Positions 16,975 through 25,332 of a DNA stretch of 52,614 nucleotides are shown piece after piece. The translations under genes were made by a program, and so were the position numbers. Every line of letters begins with the position of its first letter. Position 1 is the first letter of the stretch. The DNA comes from Burkholderiales bacterium (GTDB taxonomy: Bacteria; Pseudomonadota; Gammaproteobacteria; Burkholderiales; Burkholderiaceae). The stretch spans positions 126,696 through 179,309 of the forward strand of contig JAJTAZ010000019.1 in NCBI GenBank assembly GCA_021287185.1, written 5' to 3'. The notes under the pieces were generated by a model. The model worked only from the letters and a program-made list of their open reading frames with translations. It was not told where the DNA came from and searched no databases.

Positions 16975-17649
16975 ATGTTCAATCGTTTAACCAGTGCGAA
17001 AATTCGCAATTATTTGGTCACAGGAATCTTGGTATGGGTGCCCGTGATTATCACCATTTCGGTGATTGCGTGGGGCATGGGGATTTTACAAAGCATTTTT
17101 ACCAGCGTGGTGGATGTTGTCGTGACGTTTTTACCCGCAAATTTGGCCTCGGATGTTGCCAAGATTAAAGACATTCCAGGTTTGGGCGTCATTCTGGTGC
17201 TTTTGGTTTTGTTTAGCACAGGTATGATGGCCGCCAATTTTTTGGGACAATGGTTTTTGCGTGTGATGGACTCCATGCTCTCCAATATTCCCATCATTAA
17301 ATCGGTATATGGCAGTGTCAAGCAAGTTTCCGACACTTTATTTTCCAGCAGCGGACAAGCTTTTCGCAAAGCGTTACTGGTACAGTACCCACGTGCAGGC
17401 GTTTGGACGGTGGCATTCCAAACAGGCACACCCTCTGGGCAAATTGCGGCCAACATTCCGCATGATTGCATCAGCGTGTACGTGCCCACAACACCCAATC
17501 CAACTTCAGGGTTTTTCCTCATTATGGCCAAAAGTGATGTGGTTGAACTGAATATGAGTGTGGACGAAGCACTCAAATACATTATTTCTATGGGCGTGGT
17601 CGAGCTTGAAACACCCGCAAACCAACCCTTAGAATCTTCTAAACTTTAA
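16975..17649 (+). CDS. DUF502 family integral membrane protein
   Basis: The 224-residue protein has two hydrophobic segments: about residues 13-36 ([23 protein letters not shown]) and 70-90 ([21 protein letters not shown]). It also has the DUF502 signatures [14 protein letters not shown] and [13 protein letters not shown]. Family function is unknown. It sits between the FmdB-like gene and aspS, and the short gaps suggest one operon. Confidence 0.9.
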   Translation: MFNRLTSAKIRNYLVTGILVWVPVIITISVIAWGMGILQSIFTSVVDVVVTFLPANLASDVAKIKDIPGLGVILVLLVLFSTGMMAANFLGQWFLRVMDSMLSNIPIIKSVYGSVKQVSDTLFSSSGQAFRKALLVQYPRAGVWTVAFQTGTPSGQIAANIPHDCISVYVPTTPNPTSGFFLIMAKSDVVELNMSVDEALKYIISMGVVELETPANQPLESSKL

Positions 17650-17689
17650 TTTTGATATTTGCATTTACATTAACAGCGAAAGTAAACAC

Positions 17690-19489
17690 ATGAGTATGCG
17701 CAGTCATTTTTGTGGTCTTGTGACCAAAGAGTCCGTCGAACAAACCGTCACTTTGTGCGGCTGGATCAATCGTCGTCGTGACCACGGCGGAGTCATTTTC
17801 CTTGATGTCCGCGACAAAGAAGGCTTGGTGCAAGTGGTTTGTAATCCAGATGATGCAGCAATGTTTGAATTGGCGTCCTCTTTGCGCAATGAATTTTGTG
17901 TCAAAATCACGGGACGTGTGGTACTACGAGACCCCACTTTGGTCAATCCCAAACTGCCCACGGGTGAAATCGAAGTGGTCTGCCAAGAATTGGAAATTCT
18001 CAACCCATCGGTCACGCCACCGTTTCAACTGGACGAAGACAATCTTTCTGAAACCATTCGCTTGACCCATCGTGTGCTTGATTTGCGCCGTCCACAAATG
18101 CAGCACAATATGAAACTGCGCTATCGCGTATCCATGGCAATGCGCCGATTCTTGGATGCAAATGACTTCATTGACATTGAAACGCCAATGCTAACCAAAT
18201 CAACACCTGAAGGTGCACGCGATTACCTCGTGCCCTCGCGCGTACACGATGGTCAATTTTTTGCTTTGCCACAATCACCGCAGTTGTTCAAACAAATGTT
18301 GATGGTTGCTGGGTTTGATCGCTACTACCAAATCGTTAAATGCTTCCGCGATGAGGATTTGCGCGCGGATCGCCAACCTGAATTTACCCAAGTGGATATT
18401 GAAACTTCTTTTATGACCGAGGAAGACATTCGTGCCACCTTTGAAAACATGATTCGTGGTGTGTTCAAGGAAGTCTTGGACGTTGATTTGGCCAATCCAT
18501 TTCCTGTCATGAGTTACGCTGACGCCATGCACTTGTATGGCTCTGACAAGCCCGATTTGCGTGTGCCGCTGCAGTTTACCGAATTGACCGACGTGATGAA
18601 AAACGTTGAATTCAAAGTATTCAACTCAGCAGCAAACTTACCCGATGGTCGCGTGGTCGCTTTGCGCGTACCAAACGGCTCAGACATCTCGCGCTCAGAA
18701 ATTGATGCCTACACACAATTTGTCGGTATTTACGGTGCACGCGGTTTGGCCTATATCAAAGTCAATGACATCGCAGCAGGACGCGATGGTTTGCAGTCAC
18801 CCATTGTTAAAAACATTGACGACACTGCATTGACCGAAATTTTGAAGCGCACGGGCGCGCAAAATGGTGACATCATCTTCTTTGGTGCCGACCGCGCCAA
18901 AGTAGTTAACGATGCCATCGGCGCATTGCGCATCAAAATTGGTCATGAAAAAGGACACGCATCCAAAGACTGGAAACCTTTGTGGGTGGTCGATTTCCCA
19001 ATGTTTGAGTACGATGACGAAGCCAAGCGTTACGTGGCGTGTCACCACCCATTCACCGCACCAAAAGATGGTCACGAGGACTTGCTCTCAACTGACCCAG
19101 CCCAATGTATTGCCAAAGCCTACGACATGGTACTCAATGGCTGGGAAATCGGTGGTGGCTCGGTGCGGATTCACCGCGAAGAAGTGCAATCCAAAGTATT
19201 CCGTGCTCTGAATATTGATGCAGAAGAAGCGCAAGAAAAATTCGGCTTCTTACTCGACGCACTGCAATACGGCGCACCGCCACATGGTGGGATTGCATTT
19301 GGCTTGGATCGCATCGTCACCATGATGACGGGCGCGGAATCCATCCGTGACGTGATTGCCTTCCCGAAAACCCAACGCGCACAATGTTTGCTCACGCAAG
19401 CACCTTCACCAGTGGACGAGAAACAACTGCGCGAGTTACACATTCGCTTGCGCAATGCACAAGCGAATATCGAAGTGAAAAAAGACTAA
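17690..19489 (+). CDS. aspS: Aspartyl-tRNA synthetase
   Basis: A class II synthetase charging tRNA-Asp. The 599-residue bacterial-type enzyme has an N-terminal OB-fold ([21 protein letters not shown]) and motif 2 [17 protein letters not shown] bacterial GAD insertion (about residues 280-420) precedes motif 3, [13 protein letters not shown]. Length is as expected. Whether it is discriminating or also charges tRNA-Asn cannot be decided here, because no Asp/Glu-tRNA amidotransferase is in view. It is last in the fmdB-DUF502-aspS block, followed by a terminator. Confidence 0.97.
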   Translation: MSMRSHFCGLVTKESVEQTVTLCGWINRRRDHGGVIFLDVRDKEGLVQVVCNPDDAAMFELASSLRNEFCVKITGRVVLRDPTLVNPKLPTGEIEVVCQELEILNPSVTPPFQLDEDNLSETIRLTHRVLDLRRPQMQHNMKLRYRVSMAMRRFLDANDFIDIETPMLTKSTPEGARDYLVPSRVHDGQFFALPQSPQLFKQMLMVAGFDRYYQIVKCFRDEDLRADRQPEFTQVDIETSFMTEEDIRATFENMIRGVFKEVLDVDLANPFPVMSYADAMHLYGSDKPDLRVPLQFTELTDVMKNVEFKVFNSAANLPDGRVVALRVPNGSDISRSEIDAYTQFVGIYGARGLAYIKVNDIAAGRDGLQSPIVKNIDDTALTEILKRTGAQNGDIIFFGADRAKVVNDAIGALRIKIGHEKGHASKDWKPLWVVDFPMFEYDDEAKRYVACHHPFTAPKDGHEDLLSTDPAQCIAKAYDMVLNGWEIGGGSVRIHREEVQSKVFRALNIDAEEAQEKFGFLLDALQYGAPPHGGIAFGLDRIVTMMTGAESIRDVIAFPKTQRAQCLLTQAPSPVDEKQLRELHIRLRNAQANIEVKKD

Positions 19490-19504
19490 TCATGTAAACA
19501 CTTC

Positions 19505-19529
19505 AGGGCACAAGCAATTGTGCCCTTTT
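19505..19529 (+). terminator. Rho-independent terminator after aspS
   Basis: GGGCACAA-GCAA-TTGTGCCC followed by TTTT, 15 nt past the aspS stop. A perfect 8-bp stem. Confidence 0.85.
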
Positions 19530-19555
19530 GCTATTCTGAAATTGAGAGGAACCAC

Positions 19556-19885
19556 ATGAACGTATTTGACCAACTGAAAGCACAAATGCGCGGCACGCCA
19601 ACTGAGCCATTGCCTGAAAATACGCTGGTAATTGATGTGCGCTCACCTGCAGAATTTTCCATGGGACATGTCGAAGGCGCACTCAACATCCCTGTTGAAA
19701 ACATTTCAGCGCAAACCACACAGGCCTTGAGCGACAAAAGCCAAACCCTCGTGCTTTACTGTGCTTCGGGAATGCGCTCGGGCATGGCGCGTTCAATGCT
19801 GATGCAATTGGGCTTTACGAATGTCATCAATGGCGGCAATGCTTACGAAACAGCGCAACTGGTCAATAAACCACTGGTGCGCTAA
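19556..19885 (+). CDS. Single-domain rhodanese-like sulfurtransferase
   Basis: The 109-residue protein has one rhodanese domain. It has VIDVRSPAEFSMGHVEGALNIPVE and the active-site loop YCASGMRSGMA with the catalytic Cys in CASGMRS, which resembles GlpE/PspE-type enzymes that move sulfane sulfur. The start is set by GAGAGG five bases upstream of ATG; an upstream in-frame start would lie inside the preceding terminator region. The next gene follows after 12 nt, suggesting a two-gene operon. The physiological acceptor is unknown. Confidence 0.88.
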   Translation: MNVFDQLKAQMRGTPTEPLPENTLVIDVRSPAEFSMGHVEGALNIPVENISAQTTQALSDKSQTLVLYCASGMRSGMARSMLMQLGFTNVINGGNAYETAQLVNKPLVR

Positions 19886-19897
19886 GGGTTAAATCGC

Positions 19898-20239
19898 ATG
19901 GAAAAACTGTTCTCCTACGGAACATTACAACAACCCGCCGTTCAAATTACAACTTTTGGGCGTGAACTGCAAGGCATGGCAGATGCCTTGATCGGTTATG
20001 TACTGACAGAAGTCGAAATCACCGATGAATACGTCATCCAACTCTCAGATAAACGCTTTCATCCCATGCTCAAACGCACAGGCAAGTCCAGCGATGCCGT
20101 CGAAGGCACGGTCTTTGAAATTACCGCTGAAGAACTTGCCCAAGCAGATGCCTACGAAGTGTCGCTGTATGCGCGTAAACGCGCACCACTGCGCTCAGGC
20201 GGACAAGCATGGATTTATGCCGATGCGGACGAATCATAA
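19898..20239 (+). CDS. Gamma-glutamylcyclotransferase-like (AIG2 family) protein
   Basis: The 113-residue protein begins KLFSYGTLQQPAVQ, the substrate-binding YGTL signature of the GGCT/AIG2 fold. Further on is EVSLYARKRAPLRSGGQAWIYADAD, and the Glu in DAYEV is in the expected catalytic position. Members release 5-oxoproline from gamma-glutamyl compounds, but many small bacterial ones are uncharacterised. It is 12 nt downstream of the rhodanese gene and convergent with htpX. Confidence 0.82.
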   Translation: MEKLFSYGTLQQPAVQITTFGRELQGMADALIGYVLTEVEITDEYVIQLSDKRFHPMLKRTGKSSDAVEGTVFEITAEELAQADAYEVSLYARKRAPLRSGGQAWIYADADES

Positions 20240-20256
20240 GTTTGCCAAATCATCAT

Positions 20257-20289
20257 AAAAAAACACCACCGACATTCGATGGCGTTTTC
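20257..20289. terminator. Bidirectional terminator between the GGCT-like gene and htpX
   Basis: AACGCCATCGA pairs with TCGGTGGTGTT (two G-U pairs) on the minus strand, followed by a run of T for htpX. The plus-strand reading gives TTTT for the converging gene. Confidence 0.78.
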
Positions 20290-20304
20290 ACAATCCAAAT
20301 TCAA

Positions 20305-21180
20305 TTAGCCTTGAGCAACCGAAGCTTCTAAACGCGCAATGCGCTCTTCCAATGGTGGATGAGTCATAAACAAACGCATCACCCCACCACGCTTGCCCGA
20401 AATGCTCAAAGCAGCAACCTTCTCGGGTGTGTATTCAGGCTCATGCGCGGATTGCAAACGTTTGAGCGCATTAATCATTTTTTGACGACCTGCCAAGCTG
20501 GCACCGCCTGCGTCGGCACGAAACTCACGATGACGCGAAAACCACATCACAATAATGGATGCTAAAAAACCCAAGAAAATTTGCGAAATCATCACCGCCG
20601 CAAAATAACCCAATCCACCGCCTCGTCCTTCTCTATCACCATCAACCAGACTCCCGATGATGCGCGAAAGGAAAAACACAAAAGTATTGACCACACCCTG
20701 AATCAGAGTCATCGTTACCATATCGCCATTGGATACATGGGTGATTTCATGCGCCAGCACGGCCTCGGCTTCATCGCGATTCATACTGCGCAGTAAGCCT
20801 GTGGACACCGCAACCAAAGCGTTGTTTTTAAATGCGCCCGTTGCAAATGCATTCACATCGGGTGAATCATACAATGCCACATCAGGCATACCAATATTTG
20901 CTTGTGTGGCAAGACGACGCACCGTTTCCACCAACCATTGCTCAGTTTCGTTACTCGGCTGGTCGATAATTTGAGCGCCAACCGACATCGCTGCCATTTT
21001 TTTAGACATCAATAACGAAATAATCGAACCTGCGAAACCCACCACTGCAGATGCAGCCAATAACGCACCCATACCACCTTGACCACCCAAGGCACGATCC
21101 AAACCCGTCACGCGCAAGACCACGCTAATCATCGCCATTACAGCAATATTGGTCAACACAAACAAGAAAATTCGTTTCAC
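20305..21180 (-). CDS. htpX: HtpX membrane zinc metalloprotease
   Basis: Inner-membrane M48 protease for misfolded membrane proteins. The 291-residue protein has N-terminal TM helices ([18 protein letters not shown] and [19 protein letters not shown]), the zinc site HEITH in [13 protein letters not shown], and two further TM segments before the C-terminal [15 protein letters not shown] favour a GTG start at 21180. It is 6 nt after GGAG and gives the family N-terminus (M)[10 protein letters not shown], whereas the ATG at 21186 directly abuts the GGAG. Longer readings run into the tRNA and terminator. Confidence 0.94.
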   Translation of the reverse strand: MKRIFLFVLTNIAVMAMISVVLRVTGLDRALGGQGGMGALLAASAVVGFAGSIISLLMSKKMAAMSVGAQIIDQPSNETEQWLVETVRRLATQANIGMPDVALYDSPDVNAFATGAFKNNALVAVSTGLLRSMNRDEAEAVLAHEITHVSNGDMVTMTLIQGVVNTFVFFLSRIIGSLVDGDREGRGGGLGYFAAVMISQIFLGFLASIIVMWFSRHREFRADAGGASLAGRQKMINALKRLQSAHEPEYTPEKVAALSISGKRGGVMRLFMTHPPLEERIARLEASVAQG

Positions 21181-21333
21181 TGTCATCTCCAAAAAGTGAA
21201 TTAATACCGACGGATAAAGCACCGCCCTCTGCTTTTGCGGTTCCATTATGCAATAAATTCCGCACCCTTGCAGGATATGTGGGGATAAGTGCGCAAAATT
21301 CAATAACCACTCAATATCGTGCACCATACCAAT

Positions 21334-21364
21334 AAAAAAACCCGCAGATTCAATCTGCGGGTTT
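21334..21364 (-). terminator. Terminator of the tRNA-Phe transcript
   Basis: AAACCCGCAGATT and AATCTGCGGGTTT form a near-continuous hairpin followed by TTTTTTT on the minus strand, 9 nt past the tRNA 3' end. It belongs to the AT-rich side of the junction. Confidence 0.85.
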
Positions 21365-21372
21365 CGATGTTT

Positions 21373-21448
21373 TGGTGGCTTGGGGCGGAATCGAACCGCC
21401 GACACGCGGATTTTCAATCCGCTGCTCTACCAACTGAGCTACCTGGCC
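21373..21448 (-). tRNA. tRNA-Phe (GAA), apparently a chimera of two genes
   Basis: A 76-nt cloverleaf with encoded CCA. The D stem is GCTC/GAGC, the anticodon stem GCGGA/TCCGC, the loop TTGAAAA (anticodon GAA), the variable loop GTGTC and the T stem GGCGG/CCGCC with loop TTCGATT. The acceptor arm is faulty. The 5' strand GGCCAGG faces 3' strand CCAAGCC, leaving adjacent mismatches C4-A69 and A5-A68. Each half would pair perfectly with a different partner: GGCCAGG with CCTGGCC, and GGCTTGG with CCAAGCC. The base composition of the contig changes across this same gene, so the gene as written is probably not real. Confidence 0.9.
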
Positions 21449-21463
21449 GTCAAAGAAGGCCGC

Positions 21464-21492
21464 ATTATAGGCAAGGGTCACGCGACTGTCAA
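21464..21492 (-). promoter_or_regulatory. Consensus sigma-70 promoter for tRNA-Phe
   Basis: On the minus strand, a perfect TTGACA (21492-21487), a 17-nt spacer and a perfect TATAAT (21469-21464) lie about 15 nt before the tRNA 5' end. It is followed by GC-rich sequence typical of stable-RNA discriminators. It belongs to the GC-rich side. Confidence 0.88.
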
Positions 21493-21568
21493 AGAGTTTC
21501 CGCGCACCCGTTGCCCAGGCCTGGGACCGGCTGGAGCGGTACCACGCCGCCGCCCCGGCCGGGTTCCG

Positions 21569-23020
21569 TCACAGCCCCAGCACGTCCATGCGGTAGTGCT
21601 GGCGCAGCCACGATTTGAAGTTTTCAACGCTCTGGAAGGTGGCGGTGAGCAGGTCGGCCTCCAGCCGGTTGAGGGCCTGGGGATCCAAATGATTGCGGTC
21701 GTCGCCCCCGGCCTCGGCGGTGGCCAGGCCAGCCTCCAGGCGTAACCGGGTCAGCACCAGGAAAGCCTCCTCCAGTTCGGCGGCGAAGGCGGCGGACAGT
21801 ACCCGGCGGTCGCGCAGCACGGCTAGGCGCTCCAGGCTGCCGGTGACCGGGATGCGCTCTTCCAGGGCCAGGGCGCGCAGGCCATGCACCAGGGGAAAGA
21901 CCCCGCCCTTCTTCAGGTCGATGCGGCCCTTGTGCTCGCCCTCCCGGGCGCCCACCAGGCGGTTGAACCAGCCCAGGGCACTGGGAAAGCGCACCGCTCC
22001 CTGGGCGAAGCGGGCCATGAAGGTGGCGTTGCCGGCGCACAGGTCGAACATCAGGGTCCGGGCTGCGTCGAGGAGCGAGGCATCCCCGGCCAGGGCATGG
22101 CCGTCGAGCAGGATCGCCAGGTTAAGCAGGTTGGCCTCGGACGGCGCCGCCACCCAGTCGTGAACCTTGTGGCGCAGCTCTTCGACGGTCATCACCCACT
22201 CCGGGTTGCGCACCATGATGTCGCCCGGGCACTCCGGATAGCCCAGCTCCAGCAATGCGGCGCTGACGGTCCGGCCCAGGGCCAGGGCTTCGTCCCGGCA
22301 GGACGCATCGCGCAGGATGAAGGCGTTGTCCTGGTCGGTGGGCAATATCTGCTCGCCGCGCCCTTCGCTACCCAGGGCGACGAAGCACACCTGCCGCGCC
22401 AGTTCCGGCGGAGCGAGTAAGTCGAAGACCCGGGCGAAGACCTGGCCGGTGAGCTGGCTCGCCTCCCGGGCGATGTGGTCCACCCGCACCTGCTCGGCGG
22501 CCAGGGCGGCGATCAGCCGCAGCAGGCTGGCGTGGGCCGGGGCCAGATCGCGGACGTGGGCTGCCGCTTCGATCTGCAAGCCGACGGCATCGGCATGGCT
22601 GGCCAGGTGGCGCAGGATCTCGCCGGCTTCGAGCACCCCCAGGGGCTGACCGCCCTCTTCCACCAGCAACCGTTCGAACCCGTGGCGGTTGAAGAGCAGC
22701 AGGGCGTCGAGCAGGGAGCGTTCGCCATCCACGGCCATGGCCGGGAAGGTGGCCACCTCGGCCAGGGGCGTCTCCGGTGCACGGTCGCCGGCCAGTACCG
22801 CCCGGCGCAGGTCGGTGCCGGTGGCGATGCCCAGGGCGCCGCCGTCCTCGGCCGCAACCAGCACGAAGGCCACGCCCTGCTGGTCCATCAGCCGCGCCCC
22901 CTGGCGCAGCGTATGGCTGGCGGGAACGGTCAGGGGCGGGCGCAGCCGGGCTTCGCGCACCGGCAGCATGAGCAGGGTGCGGATGCTGGCTCGGGTGGAG
23001 CCGGGAGCGGTTGTCGTCAT
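21569..23020 (-). CDS. CBS-pair plus DUF294 nucleotidyltransferase-like signalling protein
   Basis: A 483-residue cytoplasmic protein. CBS-domain pair at about residues 22-140 (adenine-nucleotide sensing in this fold). A GlnD-like putative nucleotidyltransferase domain has GSEGRGEQ (217-224) and TDQDNA (228-233), then the DUF294 C-terminal substrate-binding domain. GlnD-type enzymes uridylylate PII, but substrates of stand-alone DUF294 proteins are unknown. The start ATG has AGGGA 7 nt upstream. It follows the yjcH-actP operon on the same strand, after a terminator. This proximity suggests a regulatory role in acetate metabolism (inference). Confidence 0.88.
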   Translation of the reverse strand: MTTTAPGSTRASIRTLLMLPVREARLRPPLTVPASHTLRQGARLMDQQGVAFVLVAAEDGGALGIATGTDLRRAVLAGDRAPETPLAEVATFPAMAVDGERSLLDALLLFNRHGFERLLVEEGGQPLGVLEAGEILRHLASHADAVGLQIEAAAHVRDLAPAHASLLRLIAALAAEQVRVDHIAREASQLTGQVFARVFDLLAPPELARQVCFVALGSEGRGEQILPTDQDNAFILRDASCRDEALALGRTVSAALLELGYPECPGDIMVRNPEWVMTVEELRHKVHDWVAAPSEANLLNLAILLDGHALAGDASLLDAARTLMFDLCAGNATFMARFAQGAVRFPSALGWFNRLVGAREGEHKGRIDLKKGGVFPLVHGLRALALEERIPVTGSLERLAVLRDRRVLSAAFAAELEEAFLVLTRLRLEAGLATAEAGGDDRNHLDPQALNRLEADLLTATFQSVENFKSWLRQHYRMDVLGL

Positions 23021-23035
23021 GTTCTTGTCCCTGAA

Positions 23036-23065
23036 GAAAAAAACCCCGGGACGCAGCCCGGGGTT
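23036..23065 (-). terminator. Rho-independent terminator after actP
   Basis: AACCCCGGG-CTGCGT-CCCGGGGTT followed by TTTTTTT on the minus strand. It separates the acetate permease operon from the CBS-DUF294 gene, whose ribosome-binding site follows at once. Confidence 0.88.
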
Positions 23066-23105
23066 GAAGTGGTTCGACCGAAGTCGATGTCGGAATTGTG
23101 CGTCG

Positions 23106-24815
23106 TTAGTGCGCGGAGGCCGCAGCGGCACCGTAGCCGGTTTCGGAGCGGACTTCCTGGGCGTCGTAGGACTCCCGTTCCTTCTGGGCCTGGGCGCTGG
23201 AGTCGAGGATCGAGAACAGCCAGATCCCGACGAAGCCCACGGTCATGGAGAACAGGGCCGGCGAAGCGTAGGGGAAGAGCTCCTTGGCGTTGCCGAACAC
23301 GTCCACCCACACAGCCTTGGAGACGATGGTCAGGGCGACCGCGGTGATCAGGCCGAGGAAGCCGCCGATGAAGGCGCCGCGGGTGGTGCAACCCTTCCAC
23401 AGCACGGACAGGAACAGCACCGGGAAGTTGGCCGAGGCGGCGATGGCGAAGGCCAGGGCAACCATGAAGGCCACGTTCTGCTTCTCGAAGGCGATACCGA
23501 GAATCACCGCCACCACGCCGAGCACCAGGGTGGTGATCTTGGACACGCGGATTTCGGAACCTTCGGGGGCGTGGCCCTTGCAGAACACCGAGGCGTACAG
23601 GTCGTGGGACACGGCGGAGGCGCCGGACAGGGTCAGGCCGGACACCACGGCGAGGATGGTGGCGAAGGCCACGGCGGAGATGAAGCCGAGGAACACGTCA
23701 CCGCCCACGGCCTTGGCCAGGTGGACCGCCGCCATGTTGCCGCCACCCTTCAGCACGCCCTTGGCATCCAGGAAGTCGGGGTTGGTACCCACGAGCACGA
23801 TGGCGCCGAAGCCGATGAAGAAGATGATGATGTAGAAGTAGCCGATCCAGGTGCAGGCCCAGGCCACGGACTTACGGGCTTCCTTGGCATCGGGCACGGT
23901 GAAGAAGCGCATCAGGATGTGGGGCAGACCGGCGGTACCGAACATCAGCGCCATACCGAAGGAGATGGCGGAGATGGGGTCCTTGATGAAGTTGCCCGGG
24001 GCCATGATGGAGAAGCCCACCTTGGCGGCCTCTTCGGCGGACTTGCCGGCGGCCAGCGCCTTCTCGGTCTTGATCTGCACGGCCTTGGCGAACAGGGCTT
24101 CGGGAGAGAAACCGAACTGGGCCAGGACCATGAAGGCCATGAAGGTCACGCCGGAGAGCAGCAGCACGGCCTTGATGATCTGCACCCAGGTGGTGGCGAT
24201 CATGCCGCCGAAGGTGACGTAGAGGATCATCAGGATGCCGACCATGATCACCGCGGTCGAGTAGTCGAGGCCGAACAGCAGCTTGATCAGCTGGCCGGCA
24301 CCCACCATCTGGGCGATCAGGTAGAAGGCCACGGTCACCAGGGTCCCGGTGGCGGCCAGCGCCCGGATCGGGGTCTGGGAGAAGCGGTAGGCGGCAACGT
24401 CGGCGAAGGTGAACTTGCCCAGGTTGCGCAGCCGCTCGGCCATCAGGAACATGATGATGGGCCAGCCCACCAGGAAGCCGATCGAGTAGATCAGGCCATC
24501 GTAGCCGTTGGCGAACACGGCGGCGGAAATACCCAGGAACGAGGCCGCGGACATGTAGTCGCCGGCGATCGCCAGACCGTTCTGGAAGCCGGTGATACCA
24601 CCGCCGGCGGTGTAGAAGTCAGACGTGGTCTTGGTGCGCTTGGCCGCCCAGTAGGTGATGCCCAGGGTACCGATCACGAAGGCGACGAACATGCCGATGG
24701 CCAGCCAGTTGGTGGCCTGTTTCTCGATCGCGCCTTCCAGGGCGCCCGCGGCCAGGGCCACGGAGCTGCCGCCGAGCAGGACGGCGGAAAGGAGGATTTG
24801 GGTGAGGCGGCTCAT
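23106..24815 (-). CDS. actP: Cation/acetate symporter ActP
   Basis: Sodium:solute symporter family permease for acetate and related short carboxylates in the inner membrane. The 569-residue protein has an N-terminal signal-like segment and about 13 TM helices. Family motifs include [54 protein letters not shown] and [19 protein letters not shown]. Its start codon overlaps the stop of the DUF485 gene (TAATG), indicating translational coupling. A terminator follows. A direct-repeat regulator site and promoter lie upstream of the operon. Confidence 0.95.
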   Translation of the reverse strand: MSRLTQILLSAVLLGGSSVALAAGALEGAIEKQATNWLAIGMFVAFVIGTLGITYWAAKRTKTTSDFYTAGGGITGFQNGLAIAGDYMSAASFLGISAAVFANGYDGLIYSIGFLVGWPIIMFLMAERLRNLGKFTFADVAAYRFSQTPIRALAATGTLVTVAFYLIAQMVGAGQLIKLLFGLDYSTAVIMVGILMILYVTFGGMIATTWVQIIKAVLLLSGVTFMAFMVLAQFGFSPEALFAKAVQIKTEKALAAGKSAEEAAKVGFSIMAPGNFIKDPISAISFGMALMFGTAGLPHILMRFFTVPDAKEARKSVAWACTWIGYFYIIIFFIGFGAIVLVGTNPDFLDAKGVLKGGGNMAAVHLAKAVGGDVFLGFISAVAFATILAVVSGLTLSGASAVSHDLYASVFCKGHAPEGSEIRVSKITTLVLGVVAVILGIAFEKQNVAFMVALAFAIAASANFPVLFLSVLWKGCTTRGAFIGGFLGLITAVALTIVSKAVWVDVFGNAKELFPYASPALFSMTVGFVGIWLFSILDSSAQAQKERESYDAQEVRSETGYGAAAASAH

Positions 24816-25120
24816 TACTTCACCTCCTTGAGGATTTCATCGGTGAGGCTGTCGAACTCCGCGTTCGCCCGCCGCACGTAGTAGATGGTGATGGCGATGG
24901 TGAACACGATCAGACCGAAGCCGACGGGGATGCCGAGGGTGGTGACGCCCTCGCCCACGCGCTGGGCGAACAGTTCCTTATCGAACGCGATCACGCCGAC
25001 GTAGCCGTAGTAGGCGATCAGCATGATGACGGTGAGCACCCAGCCAAACGCGTTGCGCTTGGACTTGAGCTGGTGATACTTGGGATTCGCCTGAATCTTG
25101 GCGACCAGATCGTCCCGCAT
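24815..25120 (-). CDS. yjcH: DUF485 small membrane protein (YjcH-like)
   Basis: The 101-residue protein has two TM helices ([23 protein letters not shown] and [20 protein letters not shown]) and the DUF485 pattern. Its almost invariant position is directly upstream of actP, as in E. coli yjcH-actP (E. coli YjcH is 104 residues). The chosen ATG has AGGAG 6 nt upstream; a longer reading adds 11 unrelated residues. It is probably an accessory subunit or chaperone of the acetate permease, though its mechanism is unknown. Confidence 0.92.
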   Translation of the reverse strand: MRDDLVAKIQANPKYHQLKSKRNAFGWVLTVIMLIAYYGYVGVIAFDKELFAQRVGEGVTTLGIPVGFGLIVFTIAITIYYVRRANAEFDSLTDEILKEVK

Positions 25121-25180
25121 ATGACTCCTCCTTTGGATTTCTCGATGCCACACCCGCCCGGGATGGACAGGAATGTCGGT

Positions 25181-25213
25181 AATCTAGGAGGGAAACCTTA
25201 CGTTTCACTTACG
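25181..25213 (-). promoter_or_regulatory. yjcH-actP promoter with direct-repeat regulator site
   Basis: On the minus strand, CGTAAG (25213-25208), N5, CGTAAG (25202-25197), then 10 nt, then a -10-like TAGATT (25186-25181). An 11-bp repeat period overlapping the -35 region, 10-11 nt from the -10, is the layout of OmpR/PhoP-class activator sites. The same CGTAAG-N5-CGTAAGG occurs upstream of the nearby response regulator (27641-27658). Confidence 0.6.
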
Positions 25214-25332
25214 CGCAACGAATTGTTTACTGTGCAACTGCAGCAAAAACCGGCCGGCCGGGAGCGCTCGCCCCGCACCAACCCACTGCCGGCCCGCTGT
25301 GGGAAACCGGCGTTGCACCTATCGTCGCGGCG

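Noticed and set aside
21373-21448. Site-specific integration of a mobile island at tRNA-Phe
   Set aside because: No integrase, no direct repeat of the tRNA 3' end, and no cargo genes are present. Both sides consist of core genes, and the mismatched acceptor stem fits an assembly join better than an attachment site, which would restore a functional tRNA.
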